From assembly GCF_964204645.1 (NCBI RefSeq), contig NC_134032.1, positions 2,880,916 through 2,940,915 of the forward strand: 60,000 bases of DNA, given 5' to 3'. The notes beneath the pieces are model-generated. The model made no database searches. It saw only the letters and a program-made list of their open reading frames with translations, and was not told the origin of the DNA. The stretch comes from Tubulanus polymorphus. Its lineage: Eukaryota > Nemertea > Palaeonemertea > Tubulaniformes > Tubulanidae. Positions within the stretch are counted from its first letter, which is position 1. Each line of letters begins with the position of its first letter. Positions 45,466 to 55,034 of the stretch are shown in pieces. The translations under genes were made by a program, and so were the position numbers.

Positions 45466-45822
45466 ATGAATATAACTGTTGGACCGAGTATATGTTTTGG
45501 GTTTGATTTTAAACGTGAGAAAGAAATGAAATTTAATATTAATGATGTAATAACACATATCAAAAATATTGCATTTTCTAATGAAACAACATTTGAGTAT
45601 GAAACAACAATTGATAAAGAAACTTTAAATGTAGAAAAGATTACTAATTTAATTAGAGAATCTTTAAGATTTTATGAATTAGATGAAGATTTTATCATCG
45701 ATGATATTAAAAAAATAATAATTGAAATATATACAAATGAAACTAGTAATAAAATAAATGTTGAATTAATCATCACTAAGTTAACTAACTATTTTGATGA
45801 TAGTAATTTTTTTGATAAATAA
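45466..45822 (+). CDS. Hypothetical Maverick protein (118 aa)
   Basis: The ATG abuts the start-site motif. The product begins MNITVGPSICFGFDFKREKE and is otherwise acidic, with predicted helices (FNINDVITHIKNIAF, VEKITNLIRESLRFYEL, DFIIDDIKKIIIEIY). There is no membrane segment and no recognised motif. Its TAA is followed immediately by the ATG of the next gene, and the next start-site motif lies inside its last codons. Confidence 0.65.
   Translation: MNITVGPSICFGFDFKREKEMKFNINDVITHIKNIAFSNETTFEYETTIDKETLNVEKITNLIRESLRFYELDEDFIIDDIKKIIIEIYTNETSNKINVELIITKLTNYFDDSNFFDK
45804..45822 (+). promoter_or_regulatory. Start-site motif inside the end of the upstream gene
   Basis: TAATTTTTTTGATAAATAA, then ATG at 45823. 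It encodes the last residues and stop of the upstream protein and has the consensus form, so the coding end seems constrained by the promoter. Confidence 0.65.
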
Positions 45823-46068
45823 ATGAGTGATAATAAGTGGATAATAACTGGATTATATAATGGCGCATTACTATCAGTTGGAACTGTTGGTTATTCAATG
45901 GTATTAAAAAAAGTATTCAAAATGGGAAGTGTTAATGTTGATAGATTTGATATAAATGATATTTTAAAGTTAACATTAGCAGTTACTTTATCTAATTTAA
46001 CTATTGATTATTTGGAAAAACAAAAATATATTCCTCCTGTAACTGCCAATCTTGAATCTTGCAAATAA
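45823..46068 (+). pseudogene. Small membrane protein gene, 3' end cut by a BEL retrotransposon
   Basis: The first 71 codons are original. They include a hydrophobic stretch (TGLYNGALLSVGTVGYSMVL, residues 9-28) and a second one around ILKLTLAVTLSNLTIDYL. From 46038 the frame runs into the BEL long terminal repeat and ends after about ten foreign codons. The insertion lies very near the original end: the frame would meet a stop within a few bases of the right flank (52779-52785). The protein may thus be nearly full-length but tail-altered. Function unknown. Confidence 0.6.
46033..46037 (+). repeat. BEL target duplication, left (CCTCC)
   Basis: CCTCC lies directly before the LTR start TGTAACTGCC. 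It is repeated at 52774-52778, directly after the other LTR. Five bases is usual for BEL/Pao. Confidence 0.85.
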
Positions 46069-46585
46069 ACTTAACGCAACAATCTTCTTGGTTTAAACGC
46101 AACTCTTTGACTTTTTTATTCTTGAATCAACTTAATCTTGTGTTGTTCTTGACATATCCTGCCGTTGTTCTTTACATATGTTGTTGTTGGTTTCTAATAA
46201 AATAAACAATATTACACTATAAGAATATTGCAACATAGGAAATTAATATCGAAAGTAAAAAGAAAATGTCTTCCATCTTTACCGGAAGTCACGTACTCAA
46301 TAATTAAATTCAATAAACTTTCGCGACTGATTTAAAGCACATTAAACTATAGTTACTGATTACTGAATATTAATACACATTTAGAAGATATTCTGCTATG
46401 TACTTACAGACGTTTTGGGATTGATCTAACATAAATTTGGCAGAAACAAACGTAAAAACTAAAACTGTCTTAAAATTGCAATCACATGGATACCATCTTA
46501 ACTTTTAGTACAAAGAAATACCGCATGAGGGCGCCACTAGCTAGAGCAAAATTAACTGTTACAAATTACACAATTGAACACTACA
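46038..46585 (-). repeat. BEL 3' LTR
   Basis: 548 bp from TGTAACTGCC to GAACACTACA on the plus strand; same length and, by reading, same sequence as 52226-52773. It contains AATAAAATAAACAA, which could serve RNA processing. Confidence 0.9.
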
Positions 46586-46599
46586 TCACCCACCTCCTT
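46586..46599 (-). other. BEL polypurine tract
   Basis: On the element strand AAGGAGGTGGGTGA directly precedes the 3' LTR (TGTAGTG). This is the expected plus-strand priming site. Confidence 0.75.
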
Positions 46600-46797
46600 A
46601 AGGGCACGTAGGGCGCTTAAAACAAAATTTAAAAAACTAGCCTTATGCTTATAAAACCAAAAAACCTTAATACTACAAACTACAAAATTATCAAAAAACA
46701 TCACATAACCAGCTTAACATTAAACCACTATAGGCTTATCTTAAGAAATTCTGTTTACGCTCTTTAAAATTACAAATTAATACAAATTGTTACAAAG
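46586..46797 (-). other. BEL 3' untranslated segment
   Basis: AT-rich sequence between the end of gag-pol and the LTR. No frame recognised. Confidence 0.6.
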
Positions 46798-49700
46798 TTA
46801 CTTATGTACACACTCGAGGTGCACAAGTTTATCAACTGGGCGTACAAGAGAATTTTGCGACCTTGTCTTCAAGGTAACAACCCTGACTTTATTGTCCTTT
46901 CCCGGATGTACGCTAATAACTCGGCCTAGCGGCCAACAACACCTAGGGAGTGTGTGGTCCATCACTAAAACAATGTCACCAACGCTAAAATTGACGCTCG
47001 GCTTTTGCCATCGCTGGCGCTCCTGTAACACAGGCAAATACTCTTTAACCCAACGTCGCCAAAACGTATTGGCAAGATACTGTACTTGACGCCACTTTCT
47101 CTTTATATACATATCAGTAGGTTTAAAGACACCTGGCGGCATGGTGCCTCCGGCGCGCAAGAGCAAGATATGATTAGGCGTTAGGGCTTGTAAGTCACTG
47201 ACATCTCCAGAAATCGCGGTAAGTGGACGCGAGTTAATTACAGATTCCACTTCGCACATTAGAGTGGACAAATTCTCGTCGTTTAACACTTGTTGGCTTA
47301 ACAACGCATTAAGCACCTTTCGAACTGTTCTTATGCAACGCTCCCATACGCCACCGAAGTGCGATCCACTTGGCGGATTAAATTCCCACGTAATTTCGCG
47401 CTGGAGCATGAATCCTTCGATTTTCTCCTGGTTCCACCCAGCTATTGAATCACGTAATTCTCGTTGAGCTCCAGTAAAGTTGGTTCCATTATCACTTCTT
47501 ATACACTCCGGGTTGCCCCTCCTGGCTATGAAACGTCTCAGAGCATTTATGAACGCAGAGGTGTCCATAGAATTAGCGATTTCCAAGTGGACTGCTCGCG
47601 ATGACATACAGGTAAAAATACAGCCATATCGCTTTACTTGACTTCTGCCGATCTTTACCAAATACGGACCAAAATAATCAATTCCGACGTTCGAAAAAGG
47701 CGGTTTATCAGCGACTAGCCTTTCAGGTGGTAAGTCCGCCATCATTTGTTGACCTGGAAGACCTTGTCTCTTTTTGCAGTCAATGCAGTCCCTCAGAATA
47801 CGATATACTGCTGACATACCGTGGACTATCCAATACTTCTCGCGTACAAGTGACAGAACGTGGTTTCGACCGGAATGTCCAGCCCTATAACGATGGTAAT
47901 GGCGGATAATAAGCTTAGTTACATGTTCATTTGGTGGAAGTATTAAAGGATGCTTCTGGTCCTCGTTCACTGTTGAGTAAGACAGACGTCCACCAACTCT
48001 CAGCTGTCCATTTACCACTATGGGGTTTAGACGCCGAAGTACACTAGTCTTCTTAACGAATTTGCGATATTTACGTCTATCTGTCGTTCTGTTCTGCTCC
48101 AGTCTTTCCATTTCTTTACCGTAAACTTTACGCTGTACAGCTTCAACAATGGCGCTTTCGGCAGCTCTCAATTCGGGTACAGTTATATGTTTGTATGCGG
48201 TACCTTGAGCTGCAGTATTTAGTCCCTTCCGTTTAGAGACAGATTGTTTCAGTCTTGCTATAAAACGCATAACCAACGCCGCTACAATTTTGGCCTTATG
48301 CCACGTTGAAGATCTATCTGCTATGTTTAGCAGCACGCTGGTTGACGATGAGTTGATTTCCAAGTCCTTTGAAACAAATGTCTTTTTAACTTCTGTATCT
48401 TCTATTGATACATCGTGATTTCCGAATTCTTGTCGAGGCCATTCGCTTTCTTGTTTTCGTAGAAACTCTGGCCCAGCAACCCATCTGTCATTTTGCAGGA
48501 ATTGCTGAGCAGTGAGTCCTCGAGAGACTTCATCGGCTGGGTTTAAAACCCCCGGTATGTATCTCCATTGCTCTGGGTTTGAACCTTCTTGGATAATTGA
48601 TAACCTGTTTGCGACGAATACCTTGAAACGACTACTCGTATTGCTGATGTACTTCAAGACAGCCTGGCTGTCGGACCAGAATGTGGAGTTGTCGATATCC
48701 AGGTCGAGTTCTTCGCGAAGCATACGATCCAGTTTCACTGCTAATACTGCTGCAGACAGCTCGAGACGTGGTATTGACATCACCTCGAGTGGGGCCAATC
48801 TCGACCTTGACGCTAAGAATGCAGAATGTATGTGCCCATTTTCATTAATAAGACGTACGTATGAAACTGCACCAAATCCTTTCTCAGATGCGTCTGCAAA
48901 ATGATGAAGCTGTGTTGAAGTCGCGCGACCAAAATTAGCGGGTCTAATACATCTTGGGACTGAGAACTCTTCCAGCAGGGGTAGGTCTTGCAGCCAATTA
49001 CTCCACTCACGTTCATAATTCGCGGGTACTTTGTCATCCCAACCTAGTCCGGACTTACACAGGTGTTGAGATATGACCTTCGCTGGTAGCAGTAATGGCG
49101 AAGCAAGTCCGAGCGGATCGTAAATAGCACTGACTACAGACAGCATCCCACGTCGAGTAACAGGTTGTGGCTTAATATTCACTTTAAAACGTAACGTATC
49201 AGTTTCCATGTCCCACCAGACGCCGAGGACGCGGTCACCAGGCAGATCATGATCACCCAATTCGCGCAGAGGGGGTGCTCGTTCTTCTGGTGGAATATGT
49301 TCGACAACTTCTCTCGAATTTGAAGCAAACTTAGTCAGTCGAAATCCACCTCTTGACAATAGACAGCTTAACTGATTGATCATTGTTGTGGCAGCTTGAG
49401 ACGATTCCACAGACCTGAGACAATCGTCCACGTAAAAGTTTCGATGTACCGTTTCAACTATATCTGCGGCGAAGTCCGCTCTGTTGTCGTCTGCTGTCCT
49501 ATGTAGAGCATAGTTACAAACACTTGGTGATGAGGCTGCTCCGAAGATGTGAACCTTCATACGGTGGTCAATAGGTGGCTGTTCAATATCGTGGTCTGGC
49601 CACCACAGGAAGCGTAACGCGTTTCGATCTCGTTCTTCAACATTCACCTGGTGAAACATGCTCTCTATGTCTCCAATGAATGCGACATGTTCCTGTCGGA

Positions 49701-52203
49701 AGCGACTTAATACACCAATCAAGGAATTAGTGAGATCTGGTCCCTGATACAGCATGTCGTTTAGTGATCTACCCTGATATTTAGCTGAACAGTCGAATAC
49801 CACTCTAAGCTTGTCTGGTTTCCGCGGATGCCATACTGGGTGGTGAGGCAAGTACCAGACATATGGCGATACAACTTCTTCAACTGGGACTTGTTCGGCG
49901 AATCCGAGCTCCAACAGACGATCAATATATTTTGTATACTTAGCTTGTAATTCTTCATTTTTTAGGAGACGACCCTTCAGTAGATATAATCTGTGTTCGG
50001 CCATAACTCTATTGTTGACCAATTCTGAAGGAGGGTATTTCCATGGTAACCCTACCTCGTAATGATTTTCTCTCATAACAGCTGTACTCTCGATCGCTGA
50101 GAGAGCTTTCTTGTCATCCACTGACATAGCTGAAGCATCAGTAAATGCGTCGCTGAATTCACGATTGCAGAATTCACGGAATCTCTGATTAAGTTCATCA
50201 TCGCTGCCTTTGACTAGATTAACTGAACCTTTGTTGATCACTTCATATGGCTGGGCTGTACCATATACTGTCCAGCCGAACTGTGTACGTACAGCAAATG
50301 GACCGTTGCTGTTAGCCGGTTTCCGTACTTCTATTGGTTCCAATGCAGCTGGATTGTCGTTACCTATCAGCAGCTCCACACGAGAGTCGATGTTTGAGAC
50401 TGTAACGCCATCCAGGTGGGGCCACTTGTTGACTTCGTCTTGACATACCATGTCATTCTTCGAGACTGGTAAGGACGGTGTAGATAGCATGTTCCGCAGC
50501 TGAAGAGAACTGCACCCATCCAAACTATAGGCATTGATTGATATTTCCCGACACTCAACAGTCTCAACCCTTCTTAAAGTGCTCAGCTGATAGCGTTTAT
50601 ACTCAGCAGGAATTTTAAGACGATCTATCAAGCTCTCGGTACAGAATGAAACTGTTGAGCCGCTGTCGAGTAGCGCGTACGTTGTTAGCTGACAATCATT
50701 AGCTTTCAGCAAAACTGGTACTATAGGTAGCTTTACTGTTCCAGGAACTGGATTTCTTACAAAGGCATTCTTCACGGGTGGAGGCTGTTCTGTATGCAGC
50801 AGACTATGATGGCGTTTGCCACATGTACGACACGATGCTTGACTACGACATGTCCTAGCTCTGTGCTTCATCTTCATACAATTATAGCATAGCGCCTTTT
50901 CACGAGCAAACTTACGACGATCTTCAACTGATTTGTCTAAAAATATTTTACACTGATCAAGCCAGTGATTTTCACTACAATAAACACAGTTCTTTCGTGA
51001 GTCCTTAGAGTATATTTCTTCAGCGTTCGTAGTAAATGTTTTCTTTTTTATCGGATGATTCTGTTTCGATTTATCTTTCGAGTCATTAATGTCCCCGAAT
51101 ATCGGATGAGTATGAACTCGTGCTTCATGTTCAATAAAACTAGCGATGTCTGATATTGTTATTTCTCTTTCAAGGTTCGTGATGTAATCTGCTTTCGTAC
51201 GCCATCTCTTTCGCATGTCGTAAGGCAGTCTGTAGATCAAACGACGCATAAAGTCTGGATTCTCTATTTTACTCACGTAACCAATTTGACTTAGGACATT
51301 CGCACAAGAATTTAATATCACAGATAGCTTCTGGAGACTTGCTCCGTCTTCGGAACGTATTGGAGGGCCATTCGTAACCTTGTCGATATACGCAGTTGCG
51401 ATCCGGTAATTCTGGCCATAATGCCTTTTTAAGGCGTCGAGCGCATTGGCGAGACCAACATTTGGTTCATTGGTTAAGAATGCTTTCACTACTTCGTTGG
51501 CTTCACCCTTCGTATACTGTTGTAACATATATAAACGTGTACTTGCATTTTGAGTTTTCGATGCAATAAGATTTTCATATGCAGAGATGAACGGGTAATA
51601 ATCGATCGGATTGCCATCGAAAGTGGGCATCTCTGGTTTCGGAAGAGTTAATTCAAGATTACTCTGCTGTTGGTGCGAAAACATTTGTTCTACGCAAGAC
51701 ATCATATTACTCATGTCACTTCTTGAGTTAACATTCTGCGGATACCACTCACGTGCTTCGGCCGATAGTGGCGGCACCTTTGTTTCGGTTTGACTGGAAC
51801 TAAGAATTGGTTTCGATGATCTCGGCGCACTGTCGTTGTCACAATCTGCTTCGTTATATACATGCTGCCTTACAGCCGACTGTTCCAGTTCTGATTCGAT
51901 TTGTAGCAATGCCGCAGCAGCATCGAGCTCTAGGAGCTGTTCTTTATGTTTAAGTTCGAGACGTAATTTTTCTCGCTGAAGTTGTTGCTGTTCTTTGGCT
52001 TTCAGCAACTTAGTTTCTAGGCTACATCTGGTAGCTTCTTCTTCTAACAGCTTTAAACGTATCGAGGATGTACTTGAACACTGACTTACTGAGTCTGATG
52101 CATCAAGGTCACGGGTGAGGTCACCGTACTTAATCGTGGAGTCAGCATCTTCTTCCTGTATTGTCTTACTTGTAGTTTTCTTCAATTTCAGTTCTTCCGT
52201 CAT
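46798..52203 (-). CDS. BEL/Pao gag-pol polyprotein
   Basis: About 1,801 residues from an ATG at 52203 (MTEELKLKKTTSKTIQEEDA); the frame is open farther up into the LTR but this start is the first one inside it. In order: an N-terminal coiled coil, a gag-like DUF1759 region (FDGNPIDYYPFISAYE, about 195) and zinc knuckles (CxxC...C, about 400-470). An aspartic protease follows (LLDSGST, about 512). The reverse transcriptase has IGDIESMFHQV and YVDD (about 925). RNase H has HHFADASEKGFGAVSY. The integrase has its HHCC finger and D, D, E residues (GIDYFGPY, SDNGTNF, GGVWERC, about 1506-1618). A DUF5641 C-terminus closes the protein. No stop or frameshift is seen. It supplies all enzymes for its own retrotransposition and is likely functional. 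Confidence 0.92.
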   Translation of the reverse strand: MTEELKLKKTTSKTIQEEDADSTIKYGDLTRDLDASDSVSQCSSTSSIRLKLLEEEATRCSLETKLLKAKEQQQLQREKLRLELKHKEQLLELDAAAALLQIESELEQSAVRQHVYNEADCDNDSAPRSSKPILSSSQTETKVPPLSAEAREWYPQNVNSRSDMSNMMSCVEQMFSHQQQSNLELTLPKPEMPTFDGNPIDYYPFISAYENLIASKTQNASTRLYMLQQYTKGEANEVVKAFLTNEPNVGLANALDALKRHYGQNYRIATAYIDKVTNGPPIRSEDGASLQKLSVILNSCANVLSQIGYVSKIENPDFMRRLIYRLPYDMRKRWRTKADYITNLEREITISDIASFIEHEARVHTHPIFGDINDSKDKSKQNHPIKKKTFTTNAEEIYSKDSRKNCVYCSENHWLDQCKIFLDKSVEDRRKFAREKALCYNCMKMKHRARTCRSQASCRTCGKRHHSLLHTEQPPPVKNAFVRNPVPGTVKLPIVPVLLKANDCQLTTYALLDSGSTVSFCTESLIDRLKIPAEYKRYQLSTLRRVETVECREISINAYSLDGCSSLQLRNMLSTPSLPVSKNDMVCQDEVNKWPHLDGVTVSNIDSRVELLIGNDNPAALEPIEVRKPANSNGPFAVRTQFGWTVYGTAQPYEVINKGSVNLVKGSDDELNQRFREFCNREFSDAFTDASAMSVDDKKALSAIESTAVMRENHYEVGLPWKYPPSELVNNRVMAEHRLYLLKGRLLKNEELQAKYTKYIDRLLELGFAEQVPVEEVVSPYVWYLPHHPVWHPRKPDKLRVVFDCSAKYQGRSLNDMLYQGPDLTNSLIGVLSRFRQEHVAFIGDIESMFHQVNVEERDRNALRFLWWPDHDIEQPPIDHRMKVHIFGAASSPSVCNYALHRTADDNRADFAADIVETVHRNFYVDDCLRSVESSQAATTMINQLSCLLSRGGFRLTKFASNSREVVEHIPPEERAPPLRELGDHDLPGDRVLGVWWDMETDTLRFKVNIKPQPVTRRGMLSVVSAIYDPLGLASPLLLPAKVISQHLCKSGLGWDDKVPANYEREWSNWLQDLPLLEEFSVPRCIRPANFGRATSTQLHHFADASEKGFGAVSYVRLINENGHIHSAFLASRSRLAPLEVMSIPRLELSAAVLAVKLDRMLREELDLDIDNSTFWSDSQAVLKYISNTSSRFKVFVANRLSIIQEGSNPEQWRYIPGVLNPADEVSRGLTAQQFLQNDRWVAGPEFLRKQESEWPRQEFGNHDVSIEDTEVKKTFVSKDLEINSSSTSVLLNIADRSSTWHKAKIVAALVMRFIARLKQSVSKRKGLNTAAQGTAYKHITVPELRAAESAIVEAVQRKVYGKEMERLEQNRTTDRRKYRKFVKKTSVLRRLNPIVVNGQLRVGGRLSYSTVNEDQKHPLILPPNEHVTKLIIRHYHRYRAGHSGRNHVLSLVREKYWIVHGMSAVYRILRDCIDCKKRQGLPGQQMMADLPPERLVADKPPFSNVGIDYFGPYLVKIGRSQVKRYGCIFTCMSSRAVHLEIANSMDTSAFINALRRFIARRGNPECIRSDNGTNFTGAQRELRDSIAGWNQEKIEGFMLQREITWEFNPPSGSHFGGVWERCIRTVRKVLNALLSQQVLNDENLSTLMCEVESVINSRPLTAISGDVSDLQALTPNHILLLRAGGTMPPGVFKPTDMYIKRKWRQVQYLANTFWRRWVKEYLPVLQERQRWQKPSVNFSVGDIVLVMDHTLPRCCWPLGRVISVHPGKDNKVRVVTLKTRSQNSLVRPVDKLVHLECVHK

Positions 52204-52225
52204 CTTTAGTCTTCGTCTAAACTTT

Positions 52226-52773
52226 TGTAACTGCCAATCTTGAATCTTGCAAATAAACTTAACGCAACAATCTTCTTGGTTTAAACGCAACTCTTTGACT
52301 TTTTTATTCTTGAATCAACTTAATCTTGTGTTGTTCTTGACATATCCTGCCGTTGTTCTTTACATATGTTGTTGTTGGTTTCTAATAAAATAAACAATAT
52401 TACACTATAAGAATATTGCAACATAGGAAATTAATATCGAAAGTAAAAAGAAAATGTCTTCCATCTTTACCGGAAGTCACGTACTCAATAATTAAATTCA
52501 ATAAACTTTCGCGACTGATTTAAAGCACATTAAACTATAGTTACTGATTACTGAATATTAATACACATTTAGAAGATATTCTGCTATGTACTTACAGACG
52601 TTTTGGGATTGATCTAACATAAATTTGGCAGAAACAAACGTAAAAACTAAAACTGTCTTAAAATTGCAATCACATGGATACCATCTTAACTTTTAGTACA
52701 AAGAAATACCGCATGAGGGCGCCACTAGCTAGAGCAAAATTAACTGTTACAAATTACACAATTGAACACTACA
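52226..52773 (-). repeat. BEL 5' LTR
   Basis: Identical by reading to 46038-46585. As the upstream LTR it should hold the promoter of the retrotransposon. The gag-pol frame remains open into its last ~60 bp. Confidence 0.9.
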
Positions 52774-52778
52774 CCTCC
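52774..52778 (+). repeat. BEL target duplication, right (CCTCC)
   Basis: It matches 46033-46037. The Maverick sequence resumes at 52779 with CATATAAATGCATAAT. Confidence 0.85.
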
Positions 52779-52790
52779 CATATAAATGCA

Positions 52791-52809
52791 TAATTTTTTT
52801 GCTAAATAA
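52791..52809 (+). promoter_or_regulatory. Start-site motif
   Basis: TAATTTTTTTGCTAAATAA, then ATG at 52810. A second ATATAAATG stands just upstream at 52780-52788, overlapping the expected stop of the gene cut by the BEL element; its frame is only seven codons. Confidence 0.7.
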
Positions 52810-53232
52810 ATGGCTTCTGCAATTATAACTATTATAGGATCGGCAATTGTTAACGCTTTAGCATTTACTGGTGGTGGTTATTTATTTAAACATATTGATA
52901 AAAATAGTTCATTAGGAGAACAAAGAAGACATAACTTAGCGTTAGAGAAATACAATAAAGCTGCAGAAGAATATAGAGAAAAGAGACAAAACTATATGGA
53001 TTACATCAATAAAGAATTATATGATCAGAAGATTTCACATAGAGATTTTCAATCAGTTGATGATGCTATGAGTTTATATAACGCAGTAACAAATAAAGAA
53101 AAATTACATCTATACAAACCTAAATTATCAGATTATTATACCCCAAGTAAAGAACAACAGAAATATGAAATAATATGGATTTTAGGTGGAACAGTTATTG
53201 TTATATTTGTTGCTTATAAGTTTACTAATTAG
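52810..53232 (+). CDS. Small two-ended membrane protein (140 aa)
   Basis: It begins MASAIITIIGSAIVNALAFT followed by GGGY, a glycine-rich hydrophobic segment. A charged helical middle follows (LALEKYNKAAEEYREKRQNY). The C-terminal membrane helix is EIIWILGGTVIVIFVAYKF. The middle with DFQSVDDAMSLYNAVT and KLSDYYTPS recalls a small protein found in cnidarian Mavericks (memory only). It is placed in a tight plus-strand row with 20 bp to the next gene. Likely virion membrane or core-associated; function unproven. Confidence 0.65.
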   Translation: MASAIITIIGSAIVNALAFTGGGYLFKHIDKNSSLGEQRRHNLALEKYNKAAEEYREKRQNYMDYINKELYDQKISHRDFQSVDDAMSLYNAVTNKEKLHLYKPKLSDYYTPSKEQQKYEIIWILGGTVIVIFVAYKFTN

Positions 53233-53252
53233 TAATTTTTTTTGCTAAATAA
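53233..53252 (+). promoter_or_regulatory. Start-site motif
   Basis: TAATTTTTTTTGCTAAATAA, then ATG at 53253. It lies directly after the stop of the preceding gene. Confidence 0.7.
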
Positions 53253-53687
53253 ATGGAAGATAAAGTTGATAGTATTGATATTATTCCTCATGATATAAAT
53301 AAAACTAAATTAAAAACATATTTAGAAAAACAAATATTAGAATTTGAAAGTGACTTAAAGATAAAAAAGAAAAAATATTTAAAAAGTAAAATTATATATT
53401 ATTTGATTATTAGTGGTTCGGTTACAATTAGTTCTGTAATAACATTTCTAGCAATATTCAGTCCATTAACACCTTTAGCTATATCAATTGGTGTATTAGG
53501 ATTAAGTTCAAGTGTTTTAACTGGTATAAGTTCAAAATTAAATATAAAAAGTAATAAAGAAAAAATCAAAACTAATATAAAAGAAATAAATAAATTAAAG
53601 AACACACTAGATTATATAATAAGTTTAAATGGTCATATAACGGTTGAAGAACAAGATAAATTATTAAAAGAATTAATAAATTATTAA
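53253..53687 (+). CDS. Hairpin membrane protein with flanking coiled coils (144 aa)
   Basis: An N-terminal charged helix (LKTYLEKQILEFESDLKIKK) is followed by two adjacent hydrophobic segments (IIYYLIISGSVTISSVITFL and FSPLTPLAISIGVLGLSSSV). A second coiled coil follows (KSNKEKIKTNIKEINKLKNT). The shape is a membrane hairpin with both ends on one side. No motif ties it to a named family. It is tightly packed between neighbours with its own start-site motif. Confidence 0.65.
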   Translation: MEDKVDSIDIIPHDINKTKLKTYLEKQILEFESDLKIKKKKYLKSKIIYYLIISGSVTISSVITFLAIFSPLTPLAISIGVLGLSSSVLTGISSKLNIKSNKEKIKTNIKEINKLKNTLDYIISLNGHITVEEQDKLLKELINY

Positions 53688-53703
53688 TTTTTTAGTTATA
53701 TAA
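53685..53703 (+). promoter_or_regulatory. Start-site motif overlapping the upstream stop codon
   Basis: TAATTTTTTAGTTATATAA, then ATG at 53704. Its first TAA is the stop codon of the upstream gene. Confidence 0.7.
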
Positions 53704-55017
53704 ATGGGGTTTCCAAAAGCTTTCCAATATAATAAATCAATTAAATATAATATTCCGGCAATAGATTTTAAGAAAAATATTACATATAAAAATATAGTTT
53801 TAAATTCATTAACTAATTTAGAAATTTATGTTAATGAATCACAGTTTTTTATTTCTAAAATGGAAAATATATTTAATACATATGAAGTTACTTTTACTCG
53901 AGATGAATATCATAAATATAAAGTAAAATCTAATATGAAGTATTGGCAGAACCAATTAAATTTTGCTGTTTATTGTGCAACAACAGGATGTGGAATTAGT
54001 TGGAATGATCATTTGAATAACTTAGATAAAAATTTGAAGTATTCTGATTTAAAATTAATTCACACAATATTTAGATTTCACACATATTTTCAAATCAGAA
54101 TAATATTAAATGAATTAGAATGTCCTTTACCTGGGTCTAAATATTTTAAAGAATTGGATAATAATATTAATATATCCAAGTTTTATAAAATATGTAATGA
54201 ATTTAATATAAATATTAATTCCGATTTTAGAGCGCATGGTAAATTGCAAGGTGTTGGTGAAGAGTTTGAAATAAAAAGAATTGATTATATGCATAGAATT
54301 TCAGCTTATCATAATTATAAAATTGATAATAATAATGGTTGGGTTAATTTCATTTTAGAAAATGGTGAAGGTTTTACAAAATCAGGTATACAAAGAATAA
54401 ATCAATCTATTAGAATTTTTTTGATATGTATTTTAGGCGCTCAAGTTGAAACAAGATCCCCAATAATTGGAAATGATAACACTTCATTCGATGCGCAGAA
54501 ACAGTTTAAAGTTTTATTTGAAGATTCAATTCATAATGATAAAAATAGATCGATTCCAGAAAACATTATAAGATATCAAAATTATTTAGATAAATCTCAT
54601 GTAAGACTTAATTATTGTATAGGCCCTAATCTATTAATTATTTCTAATGATTTAGTATTAAAGATGGGAAACATAATTGGTTATAATAATCTAATTAAAA
54701 CTGCAACAATAAACAATTCATTTGGATTAAATGATATAAATAAAAAGATTATTACTGCTCCAAAATTAATGGAAGGTGAAAAAAATAAAAAACATATTCA
54801 ATCAACAGAAACTAAAACTAATAATATTAAATTAAATAATGATTCTGAAATAAAAGATTACAATACTACAGAAAATGGTGCCATACGGCACCCACACGGT
54901 GATATTCAACATGATGTAATTAAACTAAATGATGATAATAAATTCCATGAAAATACTAAATTAGCTATAACTTGTATAGGAATTGTTATAGGAGGAATAT
55001 TATATTTTAAATTTTAA
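53704..55017 (+). CDS. Large structural-type protein with C-terminal anchor (437 aa)
   Basis: It starts MGFPKAFQYNKSIKYNIPAI (glycine at position 2, so N-myristoylation is conceivable but the context is not strong). It contains LNFAVYCATTGCGISWNDHL, a motif I associate with an unnamed conserved Maverick protein. A 70-residue Asn/Lys-rich hydrophilic stretch precedes a single C-terminal membrane helix (LAITCIGIVIGGILYFKF). The position between small membrane proteins and the capsid gene suggests a virion component. No enzyme motif is visible. Confidence 0.65.
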   Translation: MGFPKAFQYNKSIKYNIPAIDFKKNITYKNIVLNSLTNLEIYVNESQFFISKMENIFNTYEVTFTRDEYHKYKVKSNMKYWQNQLNFAVYCATTGCGISWNDHLNNLDKNLKYSDLKLIHTIFRFHTYFQIRIILNELECPLPGSKYFKELDNNINISKFYKICNEFNININSDFRAHGKLQGVGEEFEIKRIDYMHRISAYHNYKIDNNNGWVNFILENGEGFTKSGIQRINQSIRIFLICILGAQVETRSPIIGNDNTSFDAQKQFKVLFEDSIHNDKNRSIPENIIRYQNYLDKSHVRLNYCIGPNLLIISNDLVLKMGNIIGYNNLIKTATINNSFGLNDINKKIITAPKLMEGEKNKKHIQSTETKTNNIKLNNDSEIKDYNTTENGAIRHPHGDIQHDVIKLNDDNKFHENTKLAITCIGIVIGGILYFKF

Positions 55018-55034
55018 TTTTTTTTATTATATAA
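55015..55034 (+). promoter_or_regulatory. Start-site motif overlapping the upstream stop codon
   Basis: TAATTTTTTTTATTATATAA, then ATG at 55035. Its first TAA ends the upstream gene. Confidence 0.7.

Larger units (their letters stand above)
46038..52773 (-). mobile_element. BEL/Pao LTR retrotransposon, complete
   Basis: 6,736 bp with two 548-bp LTRs (46038-46585 and 52226-52773). They read as identical by eye, each TG...CA, with CCTCC duplications outside. It reads right to left with one long gag-pol frame. Identical LTRs imply a recent insertion. It lies inside the Maverick, so the Maverick is older than it. No tRNA primer-binding site was recognised next to the 5' LTR. A purine-rich tract is present at the 3' LTR. 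Confidence 0.93.
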
